From: Dehalococcoidia bacterium
GTDB taxonomy: Bacteria; Chloroflexota; Dehalococcoidia; DSTF01; JACRBR01
NCBI GenBank assembly: GCA_021731085.1
Contig: JAKFYB010000026.1
Coordinates: 1-64,000 of the forward strand
DNA length: 64,000 nt
Direction of reading: 5' to 3'
Below the pieces are notes generated by a model, which was not told the origin of the DNA, ran no database searches, and saw only the letters and a list, made by a program, of their open reading frames with translations. The translations under genes and the position numbers were made by a program. Shown one piece after another: positions 52,160 through 59,403 of the stretch (within the stretch, counting starts at the first letter, position 1; the number at the start of each line of letters is the position of its first letter).

Positions 52160-53458
52160 ATGTTCAAATTCGGCGGACTCTGGAAGCATCCCGACTTTGT
52201 CCGGTTGTGGGCCGGGCAGACGGTTTCCGTTTTCGGATCGCTGACGACGGGTTTGGCATTACCGTTCACAGCCGTCGTGTTTCTCGATGCCGCGGGATGG
52301 CAGGTGGCTCTTCTCGCCACATCGAATGTGCTGGCCGGGATCTCCGTCGGATTGTTTGCGGGCGTATGGGTCGACCGGCTGCGCCGCCGCCCGATCATGA
52401 TTGCGACGGATCTCGCCCGTGCGGCCATCATTGCCTCGGTGCCCCTGGCTGCGCTGTTCGACGTGCTGTACATGCCGCAGTTGTACGTCGTGGCGTTCGC
52501 GACGGGTGTGCTGACGACGTTCTTCGATATCTCGTACCAGTCGTACTTGCCGACGCTTGTCACAGAGGAGGAGTTGCTTGAAGGGAACAGCAAGCTCACG
52601 GGTAGTGCATCTGTCGCCGAGGCCGGAGCGTTCGGAGCAGCGGGGTGGCTCGCGCAACTGCTGACGGCTCCGGGCGCGATGGTGATCGACGCCGTCACAT
52701 TCCTCGTATCGGCCTTCAGCATCGCAGGCATCAAGACCGATGAGCCGCCGCCCGCGCCGGCCGAGCAGCGCGAAACAGTTCGCGCCGAGATCGTCGAAGG
52801 ACTACGGACGATCGCGCACGACTCACGCCAGCGCACGATGGCCGGAAGCTGGATGTGCATGTCGCTGGGCACTGGCATGTTCGGTGGCGTGATCATCGTG
52901 TTCGTGACACGGGACCTTGGATTCTCTCCCGGCGCGCAGGGCCTCATCTACGCCATTGGCGGTGTGACGTCGCTGCTGGGGGCGATGTCCGCGGGCTGGT
53001 TCCGGAGGAAGCTCGGCGCGGGCGGCGCGATGGCGTTCGGGATGGCAATGGGCGGCGCCGGTGTGCTGGCGATGGCTGGCGCGCCGACATCGATGCTCTG
53101 GCTCGCCGCGCTCATGCTGATCGCGCAGCAGGTAATCTCTGATCCAGGCTGGACGATCTATGACATCAACATGGTGTCGCTGCGTCAGTCGATCACGCCG
53201 GACCGACTTATGGGCCGCGTGACCTCCGCGTTTCGCTTCTCCGGGCTCGTCGCCTCGCTCGGTGGATCACTGCTTACGGTCGCAATCATCGGTCCAGTTG
53301 GGCCTCGCTGGGTGTTGGTCATCGGCGCCGTGGTATCGCTGCTTGGTGCGCTCCTCGTGTTTTTGTCGCCGCTTCGCAAAGCGGACGCCGAGATCGCTAT
53401 CGACCCGAAGGCGACGCTCACGCACACGCATATCGTCGAAGTTACGGACGAATTGTAG
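52160..53458 (+). CDS. MFS transporter
   Basis: About 432 residues from the ATG giving MFKFGGLWKHPDF. Twelve hydrophobic helices follow. Marks of the enterobactin/macrolide-exporter-like MFS group are FVRLWAGQTVSVFGS, GVWVDRLRRRPIMIATDLARA in the loop after helix 2, and VSLRQSITPDRLMGRVTSAFRF in the second half. It is probably an exporter. The last 17 bases overlap the convergent protease gene. The start is chosen from the -10 box position. Confidence 0.88.
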   Translation: MFKFGGLWKHPDFVRLWAGQTVSVFGSLTTGLALPFTAVVFLDAAGWQVALLATSNVLAGISVGLFAGVWVDRLRRRPIMIATDLARAAIIASVPLAALFDVLYMPQLYVVAFATGVLTTFFDISYQSYLPTLVTEEELLEGNSKLTGSASVAEAGAFGAAGWLAQLLTAPGAMVIDAVTFLVSAFSIAGIKTDEPPPAPAEQRETVRAEIVEGLRTIAHDSRQRTMAGSWMCMSLGTGMFGGVIIVFVTRDLGFSPGAQGLIYAIGGVTSLLGAMSAGWFRRKLGAGGAMAFGMAMGGAGVLAMAGAPTSMLWLAALMLIAQQVISDPGWTIYDINMVSLRQSITPDRLMGRVTSAFRFSGLVASLGGSLLTVAIIGPVGPRWVLVIGAVVSLLGALLVFLSPLRKADAEIAIDPKATLTHTHIVEVTDEL

Positions 53459-54185
53459 CCACGGGGTTGGCGTCCATCGGTTCGACGACGGGCTCTTCGC
53501 CTTTCGACCCGAACCGCGACGTCAACCAGCCGCCAAAGAAACCGCCGCCATTAATCGCCGCGTGCACGAGCACGGGCGCGATGATGCTCCCCGAGAAGTC
53601 ACGTAGCTTCGCGAGCGCGAATCCGGCGACGGTCGTCGCCCCCACTGTTCCGGCGATCAACCCGATCTGGCGGCCGGCGTCGCCACGGTGCATGGCAGCC
53701 GTGCCGGGGTTCGTGTGCATGCGGTCGTACGACGGCAGGACGTGCCAGAGTCCAAACAGCGCGCTCGCGATGATCTCCGTCTCGAGCGCGCCGCGGCGTC
53801 GACGCAGCACGGCCGGGATCGCGCCGCGGAAGATCACTTCCTCACAAAGTGCCGTTGCGATCGGGATGCGCGCGAACAGCTGATACGTCGCCGCGTCGGA
53901 GTCGGCGCCCGCGATGCGGTCATCATGGAAGAAGCGGCGCGTTGCTGGCACGAAGGCGCCGAGCGCGATGCCCGTGCCGATCGGCAATCCAATTCCTAGC
54001 CCGGCCTTGATGCCTGAACGCGGGTTCCGAGCGAGGCTGTCCAGGAAGCCGGACGGTGCGCGCCTGTCCCACGCGAGCGCGGAGAACGCGCCCGCCGTCG
54101 CCAGGTGCGCGGGTATCTCTCGCGAGCGGCCAATTGGCACAAACCGGTTGAGGACGACGTTTGCGGCCGCGAGGCCCGCGAGCAT
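53442..54185 (-). CDS. CPBP-family intramembrane metalloprotease
   Basis: About 247 residues with roughly eight hydrophobic segments. The family motif EEVIFRG lies near residue 125, with FGLWHVLP and VHAAINGGGFFG as the other metal-binding parts, as in CAAX-processing (Abi) proteases. The start is the ATG giving MLAGLAAANV, with ggagg 7 bases upstream. It follows the Abhydrolase_9 gene after 16 bases, so the two form an operon. Confidence 0.88.
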   Translation of the reverse strand: MLAGLAAANVVLNRFVPIGRSREIPAHLATAGAFSALAWDRRAPSGFLDSLARNPRSGIKAGLGIGLPIGTGIALGAFVPATRRFFHDDRIAGADSDAATYQLFARIPIATALCEEVIFRGAIPAVLRRRRGALETEIIASALFGLWHVLPSYDRMHTNPGTAAMHRGDAGRQIGLIAGTVGATTVAGFALAKLRDFSGSIIAPVLVHAAINGGGFFGGWLTSRFGSKGEEPVVEPMDANPVATIRP

Positions 54186-54201
54186 CGCCGCCTCCTTCCG
54201 G

Positions 54202-56208
54202 TCAGGAAGGGTCGGCTTTTGCATCGGTCATCGCAGGACTTCCGCCGTTGCTTCCGTTCGATCGAACGATGCCGTCTGCCTGCAGCACCTCTTGCGGGAT
54301 CTCACCGCCCAACCACTTGTTCACGCCGGCATCGTAGCGACGAATCCCTTCCTCGACGCGCTCGAACTGCTCCTCGCTGCACTCCAGGCCAAAGGCCTCG
54401 AGCACGAAGCGCGGCAGGTCGGCCCGATAGTCGTGGCCGTCAGCGACGAACTCGTCTGGACCGGCGCCCATCGCGTTCTTCATGTCGAAGAGTGTCTGCA
54501 CCAACGTCAGGGGAGTGACGTAGCGTTCGCTCTTCGGGACGCCGGGCGGACGCGCCTCCGGGTCGCCGAGCCACTTCGGCTTTTGGATCAGCAGCATCGG
54601 GTCGAACACGCCGACGCCGTCGTTACCGTGCGTGATCTTGTAGTACCGCAGCTTCTTCCGCTTCTCGAGCGACAGCGCCTCGACCTCGTCAAAGCTATTG
54701 AAGTCGCCGACCGTATCTATATCGACGTCCAGCCGACTCGCATTCTGCACCTGCTTATTCCAGCCGCTCAGGTGCGGCGTGCCGATCCACAGCGCCCGCT
54801 CGACGCCTGCGTCGCGCACGCCCTGCGTCCCCGTGTTAAGGAAGGCGTCCTGGCTTGTGTGCGCCCCAAGACTCTCGCCGAACACCACCAGCCGTGGCCG
54901 GTCCTCGGGCGCCATGTCGTACAGCTTCCGTCGGATGGCGGCAAGCAGCATGCGGAAGTGCTTGCGGCCCTCCCACACACGGTCGAGAGACATCGGCGAC
55001 GGTCGCTTCGAGTACTGCAGCGTCACCGTCGCGCAGTCGCCGCGCGTGTAGCATTCCGCGCACCCGATCGCGGTGTAGTTCACGTAGCCGGTGCCCGTCG
55101 GCGAGACGGCGATGATCAGTTTGCGTTCGAAGGCTCCCGTCCGCTCCAGCTCGGCGATCGCCAGCTGCACGCGCTCTTCCTCAGTTGGAGCGCTGTCGAG
55201 TCCGACATACACACGAATCGGATCGATGGCCGGTTCGTGCATCACGTTCTCGATCCACTGCTTGCGGACGAACGTCGAAACGTGGCGTCGGCCTTCGCGG
55301 CTAAGGGTCTCCCACGACACGTGGCTCTCGGCGCTGCCGCTGACGAGCGGCGACTTTGGCGGATCGTCGAATGCTTCTTCGACCACACCCGCGCCGGACT
55401 CGATCTTTTGATTGACCCGCGCGAGTTGCACGTACAGCAGAGCACCAAGCGCGCCGAGCGAGATCGCGTGGCCAACGGGCCGCCACAGCCGGTCATCGCC
55501 CGGAAGGACTCGGCCCAAACCGTGGCCCACGAGGCGCGTCATCGCGCGGTTGCTAGCCGAGAGCAGCGTGAGCGCGGCGGTGACGCCCGCGCCCATCGCG
55601 ATCGACTTCGCGCCGGAGATCGCTCCGGTGTGTCCCTCGGTGATGCCGAAGGAGCTTTCACGCCGGCGCCGCTGCACTTCGCGAACCATCGAGAATGCCG
55701 TGCCCGCGACGAGCGCTGCCGGCATGTTCCGCAGGTGCAGATCACGCGACGAGCGCCGGTCGATGGCCGAAAGCGCTTCTTCGAGCGCACCCGCTGAGAA
55801 TCCGGACATCGATGCCATCGAGAGCCAGAATCCAGCCGTACGGCCGGCGGCCCTGCGTGCTGACTCACCCTCCGTCTGCTCGAAGCCCATCTGGACCGCC
55901 ATGCCCGCCACGAGGCCGGCCGCGCCCATCGCGAGCGTCACCCGCCGCAACTGATCCTCATCGGCCGGGTCGCCCGTCTTACCGCCCGGACCGAGGAGTG
56001 CGTACCCCGCGACGGACTCGACAGCGTCGTACATGAGGCTCGCGATCATGTAGTTCAGCGACATCGTGAGGCCGGTGACCATGCCCTGGTCGATGTCGTT
56101 GCGCGGCATCAGCGTGCGCTGGAACGTGCCCGACGCGCTGGCGGCCGCGGCAAAGACGCCGGCCTGGTCAGAACGAGCAAGGACGGCGCGTAGTGGGCGG
56201 ATTCTCAT
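54202..56208 (-). CDS. Alpha/beta-hydrolase membrane protein (Abhydrolase_9 family)
   Basis: A 668-residue protein from the ATG giving MRIRPLRAVLARS, with aggag upstream; the longer frame is an antisense shadow of the regulator gene. The N-terminal half has several hydrophobic segments. The C-terminal half is a hydrolase domain with GESLGAHTSQ (Ser at about residue 446), LWIGTPHLSGWN and a late region with KITHGNDGVGVFDP. The layout matches PF10081 with its N-terminal membrane partner. The substrate is unknown. It is upstream of a membrane protease, which suggests envelope work. Confidence 0.85.
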   Translation of the reverse strand: MRIRPLRAVLARSDQAGVFAAAASASGTFQRTLMPRNDIDQGMVTGLTMSLNYMIASLMYDAVESVAGYALLGPGGKTGDPADEDQLRRVTLAMGAAGLVAGMAVQMGFEQTEGESARRAAGRTAGFWLSMASMSGFSAGALEEALSAIDRRSSRDLHLRNMPAALVAGTAFSMVREVQRRRRESSFGITEGHTGAISGAKSIAMGAGVTAALTLLSASNRAMTRLVGHGLGRVLPGDDRLWRPVGHAISLGALGALLYVQLARVNQKIESGAGVVEEAFDDPPKSPLVSGSAESHVSWETLSREGRRHVSTFVRKQWIENVMHEPAIDPIRVYVGLDSAPTEEERVQLAIAELERTGAFERKLIIAVSPTGTGYVNYTAIGCAECYTRGDCATVTLQYSKRPSPMSLDRVWEGRKHFRMLLAAIRRKLYDMAPEDRPRLVVFGESLGAHTSQDAFLNTGTQGVRDAGVERALWIGTPHLSGWNKQVQNASRLDVDIDTVGDFNSFDEVEALSLEKRKKLRYYKITHGNDGVGVFDPMLLIQKPKWLGDPEARPPGVPKSERYVTPLTLVQTLFDMKNAMGAGPDEFVADGHDYRADLPRFVLEAFGLECSEEQFERVEEGIRRYDAGVNKWLGGEIPQEVLQADGIVRSNGSNGGSPAMTDAKADPS

Positions 56209-56427
56209 GGCGACTTCTCCTGCACAGAGTTTGGGTTGGGTACCAGCATAGTCCCGAATCAACCATCGGCCAACGCCTCTTGCGATGGCGCTCGAACAGA
56301 AGGGCGCGTCGGGGAAACACCTACATTGGCCGCCCGGGCGAGTACCCGCCCCCGAACGCGGGGAACAGCAGAATCGGGAACTCCCGTATGCGAGAAGACT
56401 CCCGTCCGTCGATAACTTGAAGGACAT

Positions 56428-57123
56428 ATGCAGGAATCTACGATCCGTGTGCTGATTTTCGAGGCGGATGGGCTCTTCCGCGACATGCTGCGCACCGTGC
56501 TGAGCGCGGAGCCGCGGCTGGCGCTCGTTGGCGCCTCCGCCGATGCGATGCAGACGCTCACGACCGTCAACGCCACCTCGCCGGACGTCGTCCTCGTCGG
56601 CCTCGACCGCGACAGCGAGCACGACGCGCTTTCCGTCGCGCAGTCGATCTCCGGCCTGCGCACGAACACGAAGGTCGTCTTTCTCGGCGATAACCCCGAC
56701 CGGCGCACGATGGCCGCCCTGCCCGCATTCCGCGCCGCCGGCTGGTCGTACCTGCTGCGTCAGTCGGTGAACGACGTAGCGACGCTCGTGCGCGCGATCG
56801 ACGGCGCGGCCAGCGGGCTCGTCGTGATGGATCCGACTGTCGTCGAGCGCCTGGGCCAGCGCGACTCGCGGCTTGGTGGACTCACGAAGCGCCAACTCGA
56901 AGTGCTGTCGCTAATGGCGAAAGGCCACAACAACGCTGCCATCGCCCGCGCGCTCGTGCTCGAAGAGAAGTCTGTCGAGAACCACATCAACGCCATCTTC
57001 GGCCAGCTCAACCTGAGCCGCGACAACACCGGCCACCCCCGCGTGAAGGCCGTCCTGCTGTACCTCTCCGAGGCAACCGACGACGCCGACGCTGCTAGCG
57101 CGTCCGAACGCAAGGCCGCGTAG
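56428..57123 (+). CDS. LuxR-type regulator with degenerate receiver domain
   Basis: A 231-residue protein built like NarL/FixJ response regulators. The receiver (residues 6-125) lacks the phosphorylation site: the acidic pair reads EAD, the usual Asp of LLDL is Gly58 (VLVGLD), and the conserved Lys is Arg (YLLRQS). It should therefore work without phosphorylation. The DNA-binding domain is intact (LTKRQLEVLSLMAKGHNNAAIARAL, then VENHINAIFGQLNL). A short acidic and Ala-rich tail follows. No histidine kinase gene is adjacent. The upstream 219-base gap holds nothing recognisable. Confidence 0.88.
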   Translation: MQESTIRVLIFEADGLFRDMLRTVLSAEPRLALVGASADAMQTLTTVNATSPDVVLVGLDRDSEHDALSVAQSISGLRTNTKVVFLGDNPDRRTMAALPAFRAAGWSYLLRQSVNDVATLVRAIDGAASGLVVMDPTVVERLGQRDSRLGGLTKRQLEVLSLMAKGHNNAAIARALVLEEKSVENHINAIFGQLNLSRDNTGHPRVKAVLLYLSEATDDADAASASERKAA

Positions 57124-57225
57124 GCTGCGGGCACTCGACTAAGACTGGCGACGCTTCCCTGTACCGGGAAGTTCCCGGCGATCGGCTCTTTCATCTGGAC
57201 GAAGGGCTCGCGGCGTAGAGTAGAT

Positions 57226-57247
57226 TCGTCCGATGTAATTCGGACGC
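57226..57247. other. Inverted repeat in the gap before the DUF1508 gene
   Basis: cgtccga and tcggacg form a 7-bp stem with a short loop. The 380-base gap around it (57124-57505) holds no other gene, only a promoter at 57410. Confidence 0.45.
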
Positions 57248-57409
57248 TCCTTCTGCATGATGAAGTGTGGCAACGGTCGGTCGCGGGCGGACTTAAGTGG
57301 TGGGTGTATTCAGCCCACGCGACTGCAACTGTGGCGGGAGCAGCCTGCGTGGTGAGATGCGGCCGACCGGTTCCACGACGAGCCAAGGTTAATTGGGGCC
57401 ACTTGACCA

Positions 57410-57439
57410 TTGACCCCTCTCTGGAAACCCGCCTACCAT
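57410..57439 (+). promoter_or_regulatory. Predicted promoter of the DUF1508 gene
   Basis: TTGACC (57410-57415) and TACCAT (57434-57439) with an 18-base spacer, about 67 bases before the start codon. Confidence 0.55.
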
Positions 57440-57505
57440 CGCGCTGTAGGGGCCGCCCTGCGTCGCTGGGCGTCATGCGGCACCTTTGGGCAGGAGGCAT
57501 CAACT

Positions 57506-57679
57506 GTGAAATTCGAGATCTATTTAGACGCCAGCGGTAAGTATCGTTGGCGGCTCGTCAGCAGCAACGGGCAAACCGTGGCGTCCTCAGGCGAGTCGTT
57601 CGACAGTAAGGCGAATGCCCGCCGCGCGGCCGAGAATGTACGCGACAGCGCGGGCAAGGCAGACGTCGTCGACGTGTAA
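57506..57679 (+). CDS. DUF1508 (YegP-like) protein
   Basis: A 57-residue protein starting with GTG behind caggagg. It has a single YegP unit: FEIYLDASGKYRWRLVSSNGQ, then SGESFDSKANARRAAENV. E. coli YegP has two such units, many other bacteria have one. The function is unknown. The longer frame before the GTG has no similarity. Confidence 0.88.
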   Translation: MKFEIYLDASGKYRWRLVSSNGQTVASSGESFDSKANARRAAENVRDSAGKADVVDV

Positions 57680-57721
57680 CGCGTGCACGCCATGTGCGTG
57701 ACGCTGGCGACGCAGGCGGAG

Positions 57722-58234
57722 TCAGGCGGACGGCTTCTCGCTTTCGGTACCGGCTTCGAGCTGGGCCGCGATCTCTTCGCCGATGGCGAGCGTCACGACG
57801 TCCTTCGCCGTTTCCTTGAGCGCGTTCTCCAGCTCGGTGACCCACGTGTGCTCGATGACGGCGACGATCGCCGATGTGCTCGGCTGGAGGTTCGCGCCGA
57901 CGGACGCGAGGCGCTTGTTGTCGAAGCCCGAGTCCTGCAGCTTGGCGACGAGCCCGCCGATCGCCGCGCCACCGAGGGCGGCCCAGCCCACTGGTCCCGT
58001 GAGCGCCCCGAGCACTGCCCCCGCGACGCCGCCGTAAAGAGCGCCCCGCTTGCCGGTCATGTCGCCCGTTTCCATGACGTGGAGCTTGCCATCCTTGTCC
58101 TTGCGGAGGACGGCGGCGTCCTTGATCGCGATGACCTTGTCCTTCTGCGCCGACTTCAACTCATCCAGAGCTTTCTTTGCGCCATCCTCTTCGTTGTACG
58201 CGGCGATGACGACGTCGATTGGTGCGTTTGCCAT
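57722..58234 (-). CDS. DUF1269 family protein
   Basis: A 170-residue protein with a soluble N-terminal domain (VVIAAYNEEDGAKKALDEL) and a glycine-rich hydrophobic hairpin (residues about 62-95, GGVAGAVLGALTGPVGWAALGG) that may insert in the membrane. The second soluble part has STSAIVAVIEH. This is the usual DUF1269 layout. The function is unknown. A ribosome site aaagg supports the start. Confidence 0.85.
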   Translation of the reverse strand: MANAPIDVVIAAYNEEDGAKKALDELKSAQKDKVIAIKDAAVLRKDKDGKLHVMETGDMTGKRGALYGGVAGAVLGALTGPVGWAALGGAAIGGLVAKLQDSGFDNKRLASVGANLQPSTSAIVAVIEHTWVTELENALKETAKDVVTLAIGEEIAAQLEAGTESEKPSA

Positions 58235-58401
58235 GACGGTGTCCTTTTCTCGTCCGGCGAATAGTGCGGACGCAGTGCGGTGTTTCGATTCGGAGCTACC
58301 GATTCTAGATGCGTTGTACTACCGAGTACGCAATTGCGCTAGCGGATAGTGGCTAGATGGCTGTGCTACACGTTGGTGCGGGGCGGTGACCCAACCGCGA
58401 C

Positions 58402-59079
58402 CTACAGCGACAGGCCGCTGATGCCGTCGCCGGCCAAAGCGACGCCGATGACGAGCAGCAGCACGGTCATCACGGTCGCGTTGTTCTGCATCAGCCACGT
58501 CTTCATATCGTCCAGCGTCTTCTTCGCGCTCTCACCACCCACGAGGTAATAGGTCACGGGCCCGGCGATCGTCAGGCTCGCGACGATCGTGAACATCAGG
58601 ACGGAGCCGACCGTCTCGCCCGTGCTGAGCCCGAGCTGGCCCATGGCCGCGCCCGCGCCGACAGCCAGCAGCAGATTCTTCGGGTTCACCGACGACAGCA
58701 GCACGCCCATGCCGAGCGCCTTGCCGGGCGTGAACGTGTCGATGGTCTGCATCCACTTCGGCATCTCGGGCGTCTCGCCGTGCGCGGGCCGGCTCTGCCA
58801 CTGCCGCGCGGCGAGGAACAGCAGCGCGGCGCCAAGAAGCACCTTGAGCCAGTTGACGAGGTCGAACGTGCCTTCGTCGGTGTCCGCGCCCGCGCCGTCG
58901 GACACCAGCGCCACCACGAGCGTGAGCGTGAAAACGCCAACGACCCACCCCGCCATGAAGGCGGGCCCGTTCTCCCGAGCCTTGGCGGAAAAGAGCATGA
59001 GGATGACGGCGATGATCGGCACCGGACTAACGGCGATGCCAATCGCATAAGGAAGTGTGTCGCCAAACGCCACGCCCAT
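58402..59079 (-). CDS. GAP-family transporter-like protein
   Basis: About 225 residues with six transmembrane helices. It is related to the Sap/GAP proteins (sulfolipid-addressing type) and the wider LysE fold. Marks are GIAVSPVPIIAVILML, AFMAGWVVGVF and the second repeat GVLLSSVNPKNLLLAVGAGAA. The start is the ATG giving MGVAFGDTLP, with agagg 8 bases upstream. The substrate is unknown. It is divergent from the mrfA promoter region. Confidence 0.85.
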   Translation of the reverse strand: MGVAFGDTLPYAIGIAVSPVPIIAVILMLFSAKARENGPAFMAGWVVGVFTLTLVVALVSDGAGADTDEGTFDLVNWLKVLLGAALLFLAARQWQSRPAHGETPEMPKWMQTIDTFTPGKALGMGVLLSSVNPKNLLLAVGAGAAMGQLGLSTGETVGSVLMFTIVASLTIAGPVTYYLVGGESAKKTLDDMKTWLMQNNATVMTVLLLVIGVALAGDGISGLSL

Positions 59080-59141
59080 GCTGGACACCTCTTCCGTCCC
59101 TGATTGGGCTGATGGTAACCGAAGGCAGCGTCCTGGGCATG

Positions 59142-59171
59142 TTGACGAACCGGTGTTCTAAAAACTATACT
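59142..59171 (+). promoter_or_regulatory. Strong predicted promoter of mrfA-mrfB
   Basis: TTGACG (59142-59147) and TATACT (59166-59171) with an 18-base spacer. It is the best promoter in the window. A start near 59178 gives a leader of about 225 bases. Confidence 0.75.
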
Positions 59172-59177
59172 CTGGCC

Positions 59178-59403
59178 TCGTACACCTGTTCTGGACAACT
59201 CAGCCTAGCACGCGGCCGGTCGGAATATGACATAGGACGAGACGAACATGAAAAATTACCAAACGAACCTCCCTCGGCAGAAACGAAAAATCGCCGAGGT
59301 GGGACCGCTAATTGATTCACTTAACGACTTATTATTCGGAACTTTTTTCGCACCGTGTTCTCATGGCGCGACAGCGAAGCTAAGACCGTCCTGAGGAGGC
59401 TGG
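59178..59403 (+). other. AT-rich leader of mrfA with hairpin and small open frame
   Basis: This leader has clearly lower GC than its surroundings. cctcggc and gccgagg (about 59272-59299) form a 7-bp stem with a loop of about 14 bases. A 48-codon frame runs from ATG 59248 to the stop at 59392-59394 (MKNYQTNLPRQKRK at its start), ending 9 bases before mrfA. It could be a leader peptide or a regulatory RNA. No known riboswitch was recognised. Confidence 0.4.

Noticed and set aside
56209-56895. N-terminal 229 residues of the long frame before the Abhydrolase_9 gene
   Set aside because: They are antisense to the LuxR regulator and low in hydrophobic residues, and a good ribosome site precedes the ATG at 56208.
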